A stretch of 64,000 bases of DNA from Rhizophagus irregularis (GCF_026210795.1 NC_089444.1:3648501-3712500); one strand, 5' to 3'. Positions 35,394 to 47,038 are shown, numbered from the stretch's first letter. Numbers and translations: made by a program. Notes: a model not told the origin generated them from the sequence alone.

Positions 35394-35399
35394 TTTATT
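35394..35399 (-). terminator. Polyadenylation signal AATAAA
   Basis: AATAAA on the minus strand lies about 14 bases before the poly(A) tract that ends the retro-insertion, the usual spacing for 3'-end cleavage. Confidence 0.75.
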
Positions 35400-35905
35400 A
35401 AATGTGATCGATTTATTAAAATCTTACAAATGAATATAAAAGCACTTAGAGCAAAGAAAGTTCAAAGACTTTCTAAACCCTATAACTGAGTTTTATCTAT
35501 CTATAACTATTAATATAAAATCTAAACTAAAATATTGTGTTCGATTCTATAAATATATTGTTTTCAAACTACGCTACTGTTCTAGTATTTTTATGATGTT
35601 TTTGAATTTTTGCTATTTTTATATGTTTTGAGGCTTTACTATTTTAAAAACAATCAAATTAATTGTGAAGAAATATCAAATAAAAACTAAATAGTATAAA
35701 ATACATTAAAAGCGAAAAAAAAAATTTAAAGCAAAATAAAATTCTATCTTGGAAATTAAAAAGAAAAACTATACTACCGCGGAAAATATCAAATTTACTC
35801 TTGCAACAAATTCTCTTTGTTAAGAAGGTGAAAATCGATCAGATTCCAGTATTGCTCTTCTAAAATAAATTTTCAAAATTGTTAAGAATTTTGGGGATAA
35901 TTTGT

Positions 35906-37852
35906 TCATTCTGTATCAGAATTTTCCCTTTCTCCCTGCTTACGCACTACTCGCTTTTTGTTTTCATTTTTCATTTCTTCATCATCATCGTCCGATAGCT
36001 CTGTTACTTTCTTTTTTCCCTTTCTTTGTGTCGTGGTTGGTGTTGTCTCTAATTCATCTAATCTTTCTTTAAATTTATTATTTAAATTATCTAACTCGTC
36101 GTGTTCTTCTGAAGTTCTTGGAACCGTTGAGATTAAGTCAGTAGTTGCGTCAACAAATCCGTCCTTTGGTTTTTGTGGGATATTGAATTTATTGATGCCG
36201 AAACGTTTTTTGTATGTTCCATTTTCAGTGATCAATTCGTCTTGACTTTTGATCTTCAAACCATTTTCCATGTTTTCTTCTTCCATCGTCGAGTTGTAAA
36301 TTGCTTTCATTAAATCCTTTTCATCTTTAAAATATATCAAAATGTATTTAATTTTGTTTATTTTGATAATTTTTGAAAAAAGGCCACCGTATTTTAAGTT
36401 TTCTGCTTTTAATCCTTCATGTTCTGGTCTCCCTGGTAAATCTATAAATTTTTTGTATCCTTGCCATTCATATTTTTTCTTTATTTCAGTAGTACTCATT
36501 TTCGCGTCGAACATCCTAAAAAAATAAGTCTGCTCTTTTTTCTTGATCGCTATATTAGGTCCGCCTTTGATGAAGATTTCCTCCATTTCTGTTGTGAGGC
36601 GGATTCTAGCTCGAACAGTCCTATATTTGTAGTTCCATTTACACTCTAATTTTTCTATATATCCTATTTGTTTTAGCGAATCATAGATTTCATTATCCTT
36701 CCAATAGGCTGGAAAATCGTAAAATTTTAAGTCACGTGATCTTTCGGAAAAATGTTTTTTCAGATAATCATCATCGGAAGTTGTTTGAACCGGAATTTCG
36801 GTGATCTTCCCCTTTTTAATTTCTTGTGTGGATGATTTCTTTTTTTTTGATTTTCTGCGTCGATCATGGCTTTTTGTCTTACTTTTCGGTTTACTGGATG
36901 TGGAAATCTCACTCGTTGATGTATTCTTCTCAGAATTTTTCAAATTTAGCACGTCATTTTCTAGTTTTTTTATTCGTTCTTCTGCCATCTTTTTTTCCTT
37001 TTCTAAATTGTCTATCTTTTCTTTGTATTCGTTGCATTTAGCCCTCGTAGAATTTAATTCGTTCTTGGTTTTTTGTAATTCTTCTACTGCGGCATTTTTT
37101 TCTCTGAGTCGTTTCTGAAGGGTTTCGAATACAATTTCCAAAAGTTTTTTGGTGGTATCGGCAGCCATTTTCATTGTAAAAGTAGCGATATCCATTAAAT
37201 TGTCTTTGATAATATCGTTACCCTTTTTTCTTTTTCCATTTATAATGCCTTCTCCCATTTCTCCTGGTTGAAATATTAAATCTCTTTCCATATACGTTGA
37301 TTCATATTCTGCTAAATTAACTCTGCTATTCTTTCTCATAGCATTTGTAAAATCATCTAGATGATGTATTTCAAATCCTTTGAAGTCCTTGTAAAAAAGT
37401 AGTAGATAATGTCTTAAAAATTCATATTTTTTTTGTTCTTCTTCTTCTTTATTCGTTGTTGCTCCTTCTTCTTTATTCGTTATTGCTCCTTTTTCTTTAT
37501 CTGCTGTTACTCCGTCCTGTGTTGTCGTGCTTGCTTGAGAATTTTCTAGGAGAATTGTTTCCAAGATTCTTTTAACGTTTTCGCCGCCCATTTTCATTGT
37601 GAAGATTGCGATATCCATTAAAATATCTTTGTATATATTGCTCCCTTTTGTTGTTCTTGCATCTCGGACACCTATTTTTATGTCGCCTGGCGGAAATAAC
37701 ATATCTTTGTCCAAGTGTGAAATTTCGTATTCTTCTAAGTTAAATTTTTTATATTCTTTTAAACATTTTGTAAAGTCTTCTATATGTTCCAACTCGAAAC
37801 CTGTAAAACCTCTATAGTACTCGTTCAAATATTGTTTAAGAGTTTCTTCCAT
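35906..37852 (-). CDS. 648-aa RNA-binding/ORF1-like protein
   Basis: A single uninterrupted frame with an ATG start. The N-terminal half holds two copies of one domain (about residues 7-105 and 146-245), each with an (E/D)(F/D)T motif, an FxPG loop and DILMDIA(I/T)FTMKM-like helix. A coiled coil follows (about 245-325), then a basic/Ser stretch (RRRKSKKKKSS), then an RRM-like region (about 380-520: DLKFYDFPAYW, RTVRARIRLTTEM, YILIYFKDEKDL) and an acidic, low-complexity tail. Coiled coil plus RRM matches the layout of LINE ORF1 or Gag-like proteins. The IYFKDEKD stretch is similar to VYFKDKKS in the relic at 58285-58695. It is intact, so recent. Codon composition is lysine/glutamate-rich. Function as an RNA chaperone is inferred. 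Confidence 0.75.
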   Translation of the reverse strand: MEETLKQYLNEYYRGFTGFELEHIEDFTKCLKEYKKFNLEEYEISHLDKDMLFPPGDIKIGVRDARTTKGSNIYKDILMDIAIFTMKMGGENVKRILETILLENSQASTTTQDGVTADKEKGAITNKEEGATTNKEEEEQKKYEFLRHYLLLFYKDFKGFEIHHLDDFTNAMRKNSRVNLAEYESTYMERDLIFQPGEMGEGIINGKRKKGNDIIKDNLMDIATFTMKMAADTTKKLLEIVFETLQKRLREKNAAVEELQKTKNELNSTRAKCNEYKEKIDNLEKEKKMAEERIKKLENDVLNLKNSEKNTSTSEISTSSKPKSKTKSHDRRRKSKKKKSSTQEIKKGKITEIPVQTTSDDDYLKKHFSERSRDLKFYDFPAYWKDNEIYDSLKQIGYIEKLECKWNYKYRTVRARIRLTTEMEEIFIKGGPNIAIKKKEQTYFFRMFDAKMSTTEIKKKYEWQGYKKFIDLPGRPEHEGLKAENLKYGGLFSKIIKINKIKYILIYFKDEKDLMKAIYNSTMEEENMENGLKIKSQDELITENGTYKKRFGINKFNIPQKPKDGFVDATTDLISTVPRTSEEHDELDNLNNKFKERLDELETTPTTTQRKGKKKVTELSDDDDEEMKNENKKRVVRKQGERENSDTE

Positions 37853-37984
37853 ATTTGTTATTTATTATTTAAAATATGTATTTTGTTATATATTTTGTTA
37901 ATAAAATTAAAAATTTTTCTTTCGTAAAATTTTGGTCCGAAAGATCGTCAGGAAGAGTTCCCCGTTCGCTTATAAGGTATTTTC

Positions 37985-38000
37985 CGCCCATTGCATCACT
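37985..38000 (+). repeat. Target-site duplication, right copy
   Basis: Second copy of CGCCCATTGCATCACT, marking the 5' end of the retro-insertion. Confidence 0.9.
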
Positions 38001-38091
38001 ATTAGCAATTAAGAACGTTTAAATATCAATATTTAAGATAAAATAGTATTCATGATTCCACAAAAAATCGTATTGGTAACTCTTATACAAT

Positions 38092-39192
38092 CCTTGTCGG
38101 ACCATTTCCTGAATACCAATTTCCTGGATATACCTTTTCCCGAATCCAATTTTCTGAATGCCTATTTCCAGAAATTGTTCATTTCCCGAAATTCCATTTT
38201 ACCGAATGCCAATTTCCCGAATCTCAATTTCTGGAATTATATGAAACATCCAATTTCCCGAATTATTTTATCCTGAATTATTTTATCCCAAATTCCAATA
38301 TCATGAACCTTGATATTCTGAATGGACATTTTACTGAATTTAATATTATTTTGTATAATTTTACATCATAAATTAGAATTATTAATTTCATAAACACAAC
38401 CTTTATTTTATTTAGTATATTAATCAATAAATTATATATTATGTATATGATAAATATAATATGTAATAAACTAACTTGTATTAAAACAAATACTTAAAAT
38501 AAATAATGCAAAAGCGAGCAGATTTTATTATTCAGTCAAAGTATCTGTTTAAATTTGTACCTGTACCAAATTTTTTTCTCCTAAAATTCCTAAAATGTAA
38601 ATTAATTATATTTACTTGATGTTTAGGAAATATTATCAACTCAGTGGGTCGGAGAAAAATTTTATTAGCTAAAAATGTAATATTTCCTAATTGATTGTAT
38701 ATATATTTCCTTATGTTTACTTCATATTTACTTCAATTGATCGTAATACTTGTACAGGCAAGGGATGCTTGAAATAGCCACTCCCCAAATTACATAATTA
38801 TGACAAATAAAATTTATATTCAATTGTTTTATATAAAATGGTAGAAATTAGTCTTTATCAATAGTTCTTATTTTTTAAATTTATTATATAGTTTATTTAT
38901 AAATCATATGAGAAAATATACAATTTATTATATAATTCAAGAAATTGTCCATTTAGAATATTAGAATTCGGAATATTAGAATTAAGGATATTTGAATTCG
39001 GGATATTGGGATTCAGGATATTGGGATTTAGGATTCGGGAAATTAGACTTCAGGAAATGGGATTCGGGAAATAAGGATTCGGGAAATTGTATATTTCAGG
39101 AAAATGTTCAGTTCAAAAAATTGGCATTCAGGCAAATGACTTCAAGAAAAGATATATTCAGGAAAAAGGCATTCAGGAAATCGTACTGTAAC
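38092..39192. mobile_element. Foldback element with TTTCCCGAATNCCAA repeat arms
   Basis: The left arm (38092-38340) is a degenerate array of about 13-16 bp units like TTCCCGAAT(T/C)CCAA; the right arm (38945-39185) is the inverted array (ATTCGGGAAAT). About 600 bp of unrelated AT-rich sequence separates them. CTTATACAAT occurs directly at both outer edges (38082-38091 and 39193-39202), consistent with a target-site duplication. Open frames through the arms are repeat artefacts. Confidence 0.7.
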
Positions 39193-39202
39193 CTTATACA
39201 AT

Positions 39203-39692
39203 GGATATATTTATAATGCTTTTATTAATTATATTATGCTGGTTATAACGCAGTACAAGAAAAAAGTGAATAACGGATCCTAATCTATATGACTCAGTTC
39301 CGTTCAGCCGAATGTTAATGAGTGTATTGCTTTTGATGTCAATTCTTTCACTGGTTATGGTCATTGCTTGTCGAATACCACGTGAGACATGCTGTGAGAA
39401 TTGTATAAATAATGAAGTTTAAATGAATCAAAAGTTAAAGTGGATTAGAATAAAAAACAAATTTTTATGTATTGTCTACATGGCGTTATATTTCAGCTTA
39501 AATTTGTTTGATAACAGTTTATATGAAAAGTGTTTAATAAATTCTTTTGTTATGTAGTTATAACATGCGATACTTATGATACTTTTTAATAGAACAATTT
39601 ATTTAAATTTTATTAATCAATTTGTTTTATTGTACATTCGTTTCGTTTTACTATAGATGAAATACCTATCAATACTGACTACATAAATATAC
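39203..39692. other. Intergenic, no gene seen
   Basis: AT-rich 3' flank of the following minus-strand gene. Confidence 0.4.
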
Positions 39693-41056
39693 TCAATTTA
39701 CAAACAATGAAAAGTGGAATTGTAGTATAATTAGTAAAATTTGATAAAGCATAACTGGTTTCTTTGAGGTAGACTCAGACTTTTGTGGCTCTTGTGGCTC
39801 AGACTCTTGTGACTCTTGTGGCTCAGACTCTTGTGATTCTTGTGGTTTAGATTCTTGTGATTCTTGTGAAATTGTTTTGGTTTTAATTGAATCAAATCCA
39901 TAACCATCTATTTCCAAAGTACCATTTGTATTGATATAATAAATATTTTCATCCACAAATACATCTTTGGTACTTTCCCTTTGAAGATAATATAATGTTG
40001 CATTACCATCAACATTTACCATTTTATCAACTTTTCCACTCTTGTTCAATCTATCCGCTTTAGCAATAGCATGAATTTTTGCTGTAAAGGGTACAACAAG
40101 ATTCACCATATATATAATAACATTAACTTGTATAGAGGTGTGGGGTGGAACGATAACTTTATGTTTAATATGATATGAAACTATATCTGATATAATTTTT
40201 CTGTTTGTTTTTTCATCCGTTGAACTAAAGTTTCCTTCAATACTTAAAGATTCTAATTTCACATTTAATTTATTGAAAACATTTCTATCAATTTCAAAAG
40301 ACATATCAACATGTTCACCAACTTCAAATGATTCAGACTTTCTAATTTGTAAAGTAAAGATATTGGATTTTGTTTCTGTTCTATCAATTGTTTGTTCTAT
40401 AGTAGCTTTTGTTGGATTTTCAATTCTATTATCACGAATAATTGGTGTTTTGTTACTAATCAATATTTGATCAAAATTTAAATTAAAATCCATCACTTTT
40501 GTAATTAATTTATAATTAGTGGGTTCAAATAACCATTGTTGATAAAGATTATCCTTATTAGAAATGCTGATACAGTATAAACTAATTCTCCATTACTATC
40601 TATACTACCATCTAAACTTCGAGATTCATTTCTTACATTAGCAATATTATATGTATTATTTTTGATTTTCATAAATATCCAATGTTGATAAGGATTAACA
40701 TTAGAATCATGTTCATAACTACTAACATATACTTTTTTACCATTATTATCTAAATTTGTACGTGATCCTATATTTATGATATTATAAACATTATTTTTTC
40801 CTTCAACCTTTCGTAATGACCAATGTTGATACGGATTAGAATCATTAGATATACCAACTTGAATATTATTAACAACGCTAACTAGGTTCTTTTCTGACAT
40901 AGAGTGTATAATATTATATGTAATTCCTTCTAATAAGTCAAAATCATTAGGATCATCAGTAATAACTCGATCATTAGGAATTAATGAATACGTAGAAATT
41001 ATAGATAATAGGAAAAAACCTAAACAATTAAGAAATTCACTATTTTTTACTTTCAT
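39693..41056 (-). pseudogene. Lectin plus ETX/MTX2-like pore-forming protein, frameshifted paralogue
   Basis: Two overlapping-frame pieces (41056 to about 40570, then about 40565 to 39693) together correspond to the intact paralogue at 43054-44460. The first has a signal peptide and beta-trefoil lectin repeats with YQHW motifs. The second has the ETX/MTX2-like beta-rich region, a Gln/Glu/Ser/Pro repeat linker and a hydrophobic C-terminus. A one-base frameshift lies within about 40560-40575, inside the third lectin repeat. No intron exists there in the paralogue, so a splice explanation is unlikely. Without translational recovery only a truncated lectin-like piece would be made. It differs in its linker (ESQESEPQ units instead of ESTPKVP). 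Confidence 0.75.
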
Positions 41057-43053
41057 AATTTTAAATTAAAAAAAGGTGAACTAAGAGAATGAGAAAAAAA
41101 AAAGTAAGTTAAAAAAAATATTATAATCCATATTAATTATTAAATTGCGCCACGGAAAAGTTTTGACGAAACAAAATTTGACGAAATCTCAATGATTAAA
41201 TACGTTATTAATTTTTCTTTATTTAACGTTTCAAAACAATGATTTTTTTTTGGAAATATGCACAGCCATTTTAGAATTCCTTACGTACCCATCAAAATAT
41301 GTCACGAAAGTGGCCATGCTGTGTCATGTAGCTTGTGGCTTTGTAGGGATGGAAAAGTTCCAGGTGGAGTGATTTTGGAGCCGAGCTGAACCGAACTGTC
41401 TAAATCTGGTCACGTGTCGTTACACGAATTTCCAAAAGGAAAATTTGTTTCCAGGTCACATAAAATGTCCAAAAAGGAAATTTCTGCGAAGATAATATAA
41501 TTCCGGCCGAAATTATGAATATCAAACTGAACCGGTTTTTTGGTCAGTTCCACAAATTCGGTTCGGTCTGGTTCGGGTCGTGTGGCTTGACATAAAAAAA
41601 TAATTTAATCTCACTGCGCATGACTTGCATGATCTCTTTCAAGTATTCTGGGGCTAAGTTTTCTCATGTTTTTAGCTTGTGTACTTGTGTAAAAAAAAGG
41701 ATGTTGATACATACATGATTAATTTCACCGAATTGTGTTATACTAGTAGTCAAATGCGAAAAGCACTTTACGTAGTTATTGTTTATGTTAACTATCACAA
41801 ATTTATCTTGAAGCATAAAAATACCCGTTTTCTACAAGTTATTAGATTTCAAGTTATTTTATTTGAAAGTACCGTATAGCCGTAATACGAAAAAACATAC
41901 TATTTTGTTTCAATACGCTTTGCTTTAAAAATCATCATGAGTAATATACTTCGGTAATTGTAATCTTTTACTATATGAAATGTGGTAAAATAATCAATTA
42001 GATATTCCGGCTATACGAATTACGAATGTCTATTATTATGCACGTGGAAGTTGTTGATTGATCAGTAAAATACGCAAAAAAATCTTTTGACCACAGTTCA
42101 GAAAATATAGAAATGAAGTGGATTAGTATGGTAAAATGTAGGTACGTTTTAAATATTCACTATTTGAGTAATTCAATGATTGTTTTTTGAACAGATGAAT
42201 ATAAATAGAAGTATATATAAATGAACCATTCTTTTTAACGTAATTTTTCGATACTTTATCGCATTTGCATTAAAGGTGAGAATTAAGATAATTTTAAAGA
42301 ATGATATTCTGTAATGGAAAATTAATTTATTCTTTCCATATTAATTTTCTATTCCTGATTGGATAAAGAATTTTATAATAGTCGGCGTGATTAGTATGTT
42401 TCAATTAAAGGAAGTATATCGGACGTTTAGTCCTCGTGATAGAAACCAATTAATTATCGTGATGACTAATGATATACAGTAAGTATATGATAACTTTCGT
42501 GAAATGACTACTACTTATTTCACAATAAATAATTGTAAATCAAGAAAATTCCCACATTCAGCAATACTAATATTAAAATGTAAAATGGCTATAAAATTAT
42601 TATTGTAAGGAATAAGTATAATGCATTGGATTTTTACAAATGTGATTTATAAAATTTTATTTAAGTTTTTTAAATTTAATTTTTCATTAGCAAGTTTTTT
42701 TTATGTTGAATAATGAGGAAAAAAATAATATTTAATTAAAAAATTTCTTTCACAAAAATATTATTTTTTAATGTTTAATATGAGAGAAACCTAAAGTTCA
42801 AGTTAAAATGTTTCGTCTTTCATGTGATAATACCCGAAAGGTCAAATAATGAGCGAAATTGTCGAAACTTTCCGATACCGGGAATTCAACTATAATGTCA
42901 CGCGACTTTAATCATCGATCACGGTCACTTTAAAGATAATATAAATTATAATTTTATTTCCAAATTTAATTATTTATTGACTTACTATAAAAAGTTACAC
43001 GAAAAAAACAATGAAAATTTTCAAGATCTCACGTAAAAAATATTTAATCAAAA
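41057..43053. other. Spacer between the two lectin-pore paralogues
   Basis: No gene seen. The 5' flank of the first copy shares a TTCAAAACAAT(N)ATTTTTTTTTGGAA block (about 41229-41255) with the flank of the second (about 44630-44655), so upstream sequence was duplicated too. It also includes the dispersed repeat at 41408-41520. Confidence 0.45.
41408..41520 (+). repeat. Dispersed repeat ending in AATTCCGGCCGAAATT
   Basis: Second copy of the repeat at 6778-6907; it ends in the CCGGCC palindrome. GC-rich pieces (GAACCGGTTTTTTGGTC) follow. Confidence 0.6.
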
Positions 43054-44460
43054 TTACTGATAAGTATATTGTAACATAATCATTATTTGCAATAATGTGA
43101 GAATTATTTGATGAAACATAACTAGATTTTTCGGAGAGGACTCTGATGTCTTTGGAGTGGACTCTGGCACCTTTGGAGTTGACTCTGGCACCTTTGGAGT
43201 GGAATCTGGCACCTTTGGAGTGGACTCTGGCTTCGGAGGTAACGTGTCTTGCGGCAAATTTTTTGCATAAGTATATGAATTATATCCATAGCCATCTATT
43301 TTTAGTGTGCCATTTGTAATGATATAAAAAAAATTTTCATTCATGATTTCGACTCCAGGATTTTCTCTTTGAGCATAATATCTAATTGCATTGGCATCAA
43401 CATCAATCATTTGAATAGCTTTCCCGTCTGTATTCAGTCTATCCGCTTTACAAGTGATTTGAATTTTTGCATGAAAAGGTACCATATAATTAACCTTATT
43501 TGCAATAGCAATAACTTGTACTGAGGTATAGGGTGGCACGGTAGCTTTATGTTTAATACGATATGAAACTGTATCTGTCACGGTTTCTTTATAAGTTTCT
43601 TCAGTTGTTTCTTTAATCTCACCTTTAATCCCTGTACCAACACTAACACCAGCTTTCACAGGTAATATATCAAAAATATCAAAAATATCTAGACTAATTT
43701 CAAAAGACATACTAATATATCCACTAACTTTAAGTGACTCAGATTTTCTGATTTCCAAAGTATAAGAATTTGATTTTGTTGCATCTTTTTCAAATGCTTG
43801 CTCTATAGTCGCATTTGTTGGATTCTTAATTGTATCGTTACTACTTAAAAGGTTAACAAATTTACGTTGCAGTTTATCATTTTCAAAATCTAAAACGAAA
43901 TCTTTTACTTTTGTAATTAATTTATAATTAATAGGTTCGAATAACCATTGTTGATAACGATTATTCTTACTAGATTTTCCAATATAAACTATTTTACCAT
44001 TACTATCTATGTTACCATGTTCGTTTATTGTATTGACTATATTATACGTATTATCTTTGATTTTTATAAATATCCAATGTTGATAAGGATTGGTTATAGA
44101 ATCATGGTCAAGACTACTAGCATATACTCCTTTACCATCGTTATCTAAATTTGTACCTGTTCCTATATTTATAATGTTATAAACATCATAATTTTTACCT
44201 TCAGCCTTTCGTAATGACCAATGTTGATATGAATTAGAATCATCAGATGCACCAACTTGAACATGATCACCAACACTAACTAAGTACTTTTTTGATATGG
44301 AATGTACAATATTATACGTAATTCCTTCTATTAGGTCAAAGTCTTTAGGATCATGGGTAATAACCCAATCATTTGGAATTAAAGAACAATAAGTTGAAAT
44401 TATAAAGAAAAAGAAAAATCCCAAATAATGAAGAGAATTATTCTTATATATTACTTTCAT
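43054..44460 (-). CDS. Secreted R-type lectin with ETX/MTX2-like (aerolysin-type) pore-forming domain
   Basis: One intact intronless frame, 468 aa. Residues about 1-27 are a signal peptide. Residues about 45-180 form a beta-trefoil lectin with three QxW-type repeats (YQHW, YQHW, YQQW). Residues about 195-380 resemble the Clostridium epsilon-toxin/Bacillus MTX2 family: long amphipathic beta strands with Ser/Thr alternation, a central Gly/Thr/Glu-rich stretch and VPPYTSVQV. Then comes a Thr/Pro tandem linker (STPKVPE units, about 415-445) and a hydrophobic tail, an arrangement that suggests a GPI anchor. Family members oligomerise and insert a beta-barrel into target membranes after carbohydrate binding; that is family knowledge, not shown here. 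It lies 2 kb from a frameshifted paralogue in the same orientation. Confidence 0.75.
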   Translation of the reverse strand: MKVIYKNNSLHYLGFFFFFIISTYCSLIPNDWVITHDPKDFDLIEGITYNIVHSISKKYLVSVGDHVQVGASDDSNSYQHWSLRKAEGKNYDVYNIINIGTGTNLDNDGKGVYASSLDHDSITNPYQHWIFIKIKDNTYNIVNTINEHGNIDSNGKIVYIGKSSKNNRYQQWLFEPINYKLITKVKDFVLDFENDKLQRKFVNLLSSNDTIKNPTNATIEQAFEKDATKSNSYTLEIRKSESLKVSGYISMSFEISLDIFDIFDILPVKAGVSVGTGIKGEIKETTEETYKETVTDTVSYRIKHKATVPPYTSVQVIAIANKVNYMVPFHAKIQITCKADRLNTDGKAIQMIDVDANAIRYYAQRENPGVEIMNENFFYIITNGTLKIDGYGYNSYTYAKNLPQDTLPPKPESTPKVPDSTPKVPESTPKVPESTPKTSESSPKNLVMFHQIILTLLQIMIMLQYTYQ

Positions 44461-45470
44461 GATTTAAATTAGAAAGTAAATTAATGAAAAAAAAATATGA
44501 ATGTACATGTTTCATTCTTTATTTATTGACGTAACGTTACGCTATAGAAAAAAAGAAACTTCATATAGTAGTAAGCCAACAAACAACATACCAGAACGAA
44601 AATTATTATAGTTATTTAATCGTTTCAAAACAATATTTTTTTTTTTGGAAGTACAAAGGTTGGGCTTAGTTCAACCGGATAAATCAGGATGATCATTTTT
44701 ATTTTTTATTTTTTATTTTATCCGATTAAACAATACAGTTATGCTTATTCCATACATTATCCGGATTCAGGATATAAAAAAAAAATTTTTTTAATCACTT
44801 AAACTTAATTGTTAACTACTAGGATTTATTATACACACAAATTTTATTACGCAATTTCATAAAGGTGATCGACAATTAGGATTGTGGCGTGGCGAAAATA
44901 AGAGTTAAATATAAAAAAGGATTTATGATCAGCACAAAGCCACAATTTTATTACATATCGGCTGATCAGAAAAGCCTCCCATAATTTTATATGCTAAATG
45001 ACAATAAGTAACCCATCAGCTATATACAATATACTAAATACAATATTTACTACTATAAACCTAATTTGACCATTTTTGAATTATTGACGGTTTCAAAACT
45101 TTTTTTTTTTTTCAAAACTTAATAATAATGAACCCATCAACTGAGCTTAAATATTAATTGGCTTAATTTTTCCAATCAGCCGATATGAGAAACATTTTGT
45201 TTTGAATTTTGCATTCGTAGATCACGGATATGTAGATTAATATCCGAACCAGATTTTTCCAGATAGTGATCAAATTGGTTATATTTCTTCTATTTCATTC
45301 ACTAATTTACTTAATACCGTATAGCACTGCCTATAGTGCTTGTGTGACTTACAAAAAAAACCTGATTTAAAAATTGAGTAATACTCATTGTGACGAATGA
45401 GCAAATAAACCATGCATTATATAATGATGATCCTGAGTCCTAATTTAAGGCAATGGACTAAAATGATTAG
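44461..45470. other. Intergenic, 5' flank of the lectin-pore gene
   Basis: CGTAACGTTACG, a 12-bp perfect palindrome at 44530-44541, lies about 75 bases upstream of the start and could be a regulatory site. The remainder is AT-rich with no gene. Confidence 0.4.
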
Positions 45471-45645
45471 TCACGTGTCATTTTGGTCATTTCAATATTT
45501 TAAAAGTGACAAATGACCTAGTCATTTGCATATGCAAAATTTCAATGTTTCGAGAATAAAATCATATCACGAGATAATATAAATTTGTAATTCCGGCCAG
45601 CATTATAAATTTGGCCTGAATTAGCTAAATTTAAAATGACTGGTT
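45471..45645. repeat. Repeat with CCGGCC palindrome motif
   Basis: TCACGTGTCATTTTGG, then CGAGATAATATAAATTTGTA and TTCCGGCCAGCATTATAAAT resemble the end of the dispersed repeats at 6778 and 41408. Confidence 0.45.
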
Positions 45646-47038
45646 TGTATACGGTATTCCTCTACGTACGATTGTTTATTGGATGCAATTAAATTAATTT
45701 CTTTTAATACGTTAATAATGAAAAGATCAAATTTTTTATTAAATGAAAGTAATATTTAAAATAAAAAATTAATCGAAAAAAATTTATTATTGCAATTAAT
45801 AAATTTTGAATAAAAATATTGATAAGGTCAAATTAATATAAATTTGTTTAAAAATATTAAAACTTTTTGTAAAATTTATTTTACTTCTGATGTTAATAAC
45901 TTTATTTTAATTTAATGAAATTTCTATTTCTATTTAAAAAAAAATTTCTTTCTTTTCCCATTTTTTTTTTTTCGTCGTCCTCAAAAAAATCTTACTTTTT
46001 ATTTTTCTTTTTTAACTTTTTTTTTTTGTTAAAAAACCATCCCAAGAAAAAAACTAAATTTCTTATCAAAAAAAATTTATTCAATAAAGTATATATTTTG
46101 CTTAATAATAATTTATGATAAATTAGTAAAACTTAATAAAATTATCATAAAATAAATATTAACTAGACGAAACAAATTCAATTGCAGCTAAAGACTAAAT
46201 CAAAAAAGTTTTTTTATTTTAAAATTTGTTGGTTGGACCGCAGCAAGTACGAGAACCTCTTAATTTAGTTAATTATTTTACAACTAGAGGCGGATAAATA
46301 AACGCCAACACGCTAATTATCCGCAGTGGGCTATCCCGAAAAAGCCAATTAAAAATGATAAGAGAATCGTTTTATTAACAATTAAAAATGATTCATTCTG
46401 AAGCCAATGAGCTAAAGATGACCTTTATGTAACTGAGTTTAGTTAGGACAATAACTAAAAATAAATATTTTGACAGGATTGACAGGATCCAACAGGGTTG
46501 TTATACAATATGTATATATTATTTACTGATCTGGTAGTATATAACCGAAGGATGATAACCCATTTATATACTAAACTAGATCAATAAATATAAACAGTAA
46601 TTATACATTATTTATACTAATAACATGGTTAATTTTTCACCCGAAAAAAATTTTAACAATGATTGGCAGATTTTTGTTTTTGCAGTTCAGTGATATTCTA
46701 ATTCCCCATCAAATAACTAATATTTATTTAATTCTATTATTACCTTTTTATATAATATTTTACATATAACTTAAACTAATTAAATTCTTTATTTAAGTGA
46801 AAAAAAATTATATTATTGGATAAATTCTGAATTACATGATCAATTGATCAAATAAATATTTCATTAAGAAAGGCATATCAAAGTTTATTCTTTTTTTATT
46901 TATTGTATAATAAAGGTACAGCCATCATATTGTAACATATTGATTAACGGACTACATATGTTGAAAGATTTTTCGATTATTTGATCAATCAAACGTGATT
47001 GTTTAATTACAGCTATTCCACCCAATTCATGAGTTTCA
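45646..47038. other. Intergenic, no gene seen
   Basis: AT-rich; a GC-richer patch lies at about 46230-46350 without coding content. The open frame at 45915-46118 is phenylalanine/lysine noise from poly-T/poly-A. Confidence 0.4.

Larger units (their letters stand above)
35361..37984 (-). mobile_element. Poly(A)-tailed retro-insertion with 16-bp TSD
   Basis: A 2.6-kb segment has a 20-base poly(A) at its 3' end (plus-strand T run at 35361-35380), an AATAAA signal 14-19 bases upstream and perfect 16-bp flanking repeats. These are hallmarks of target-primed reverse transcription by a non-LTR machinery. It contains one intronless 648-aa frame and no reverse transcriptase, so it is either a non-autonomous, ORF1-only LINE-like element or a retrocopy of a host gene mobilised in trans. 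Confidence 0.85.

Noticed and set aside
35958..37817. Several plus-strand open frames inside the 648-aa gene
   Set aside because: Antisense shadows of a long conserved frame; Phe/Ser-rich and without homology.
40500..40575. Intron explaining the frame change in the first lectin-pore gene
   Set aside because: No GT/AG pair restores frame without deleting conserved lectin sequence, and the paralogue is uninterrupted there.
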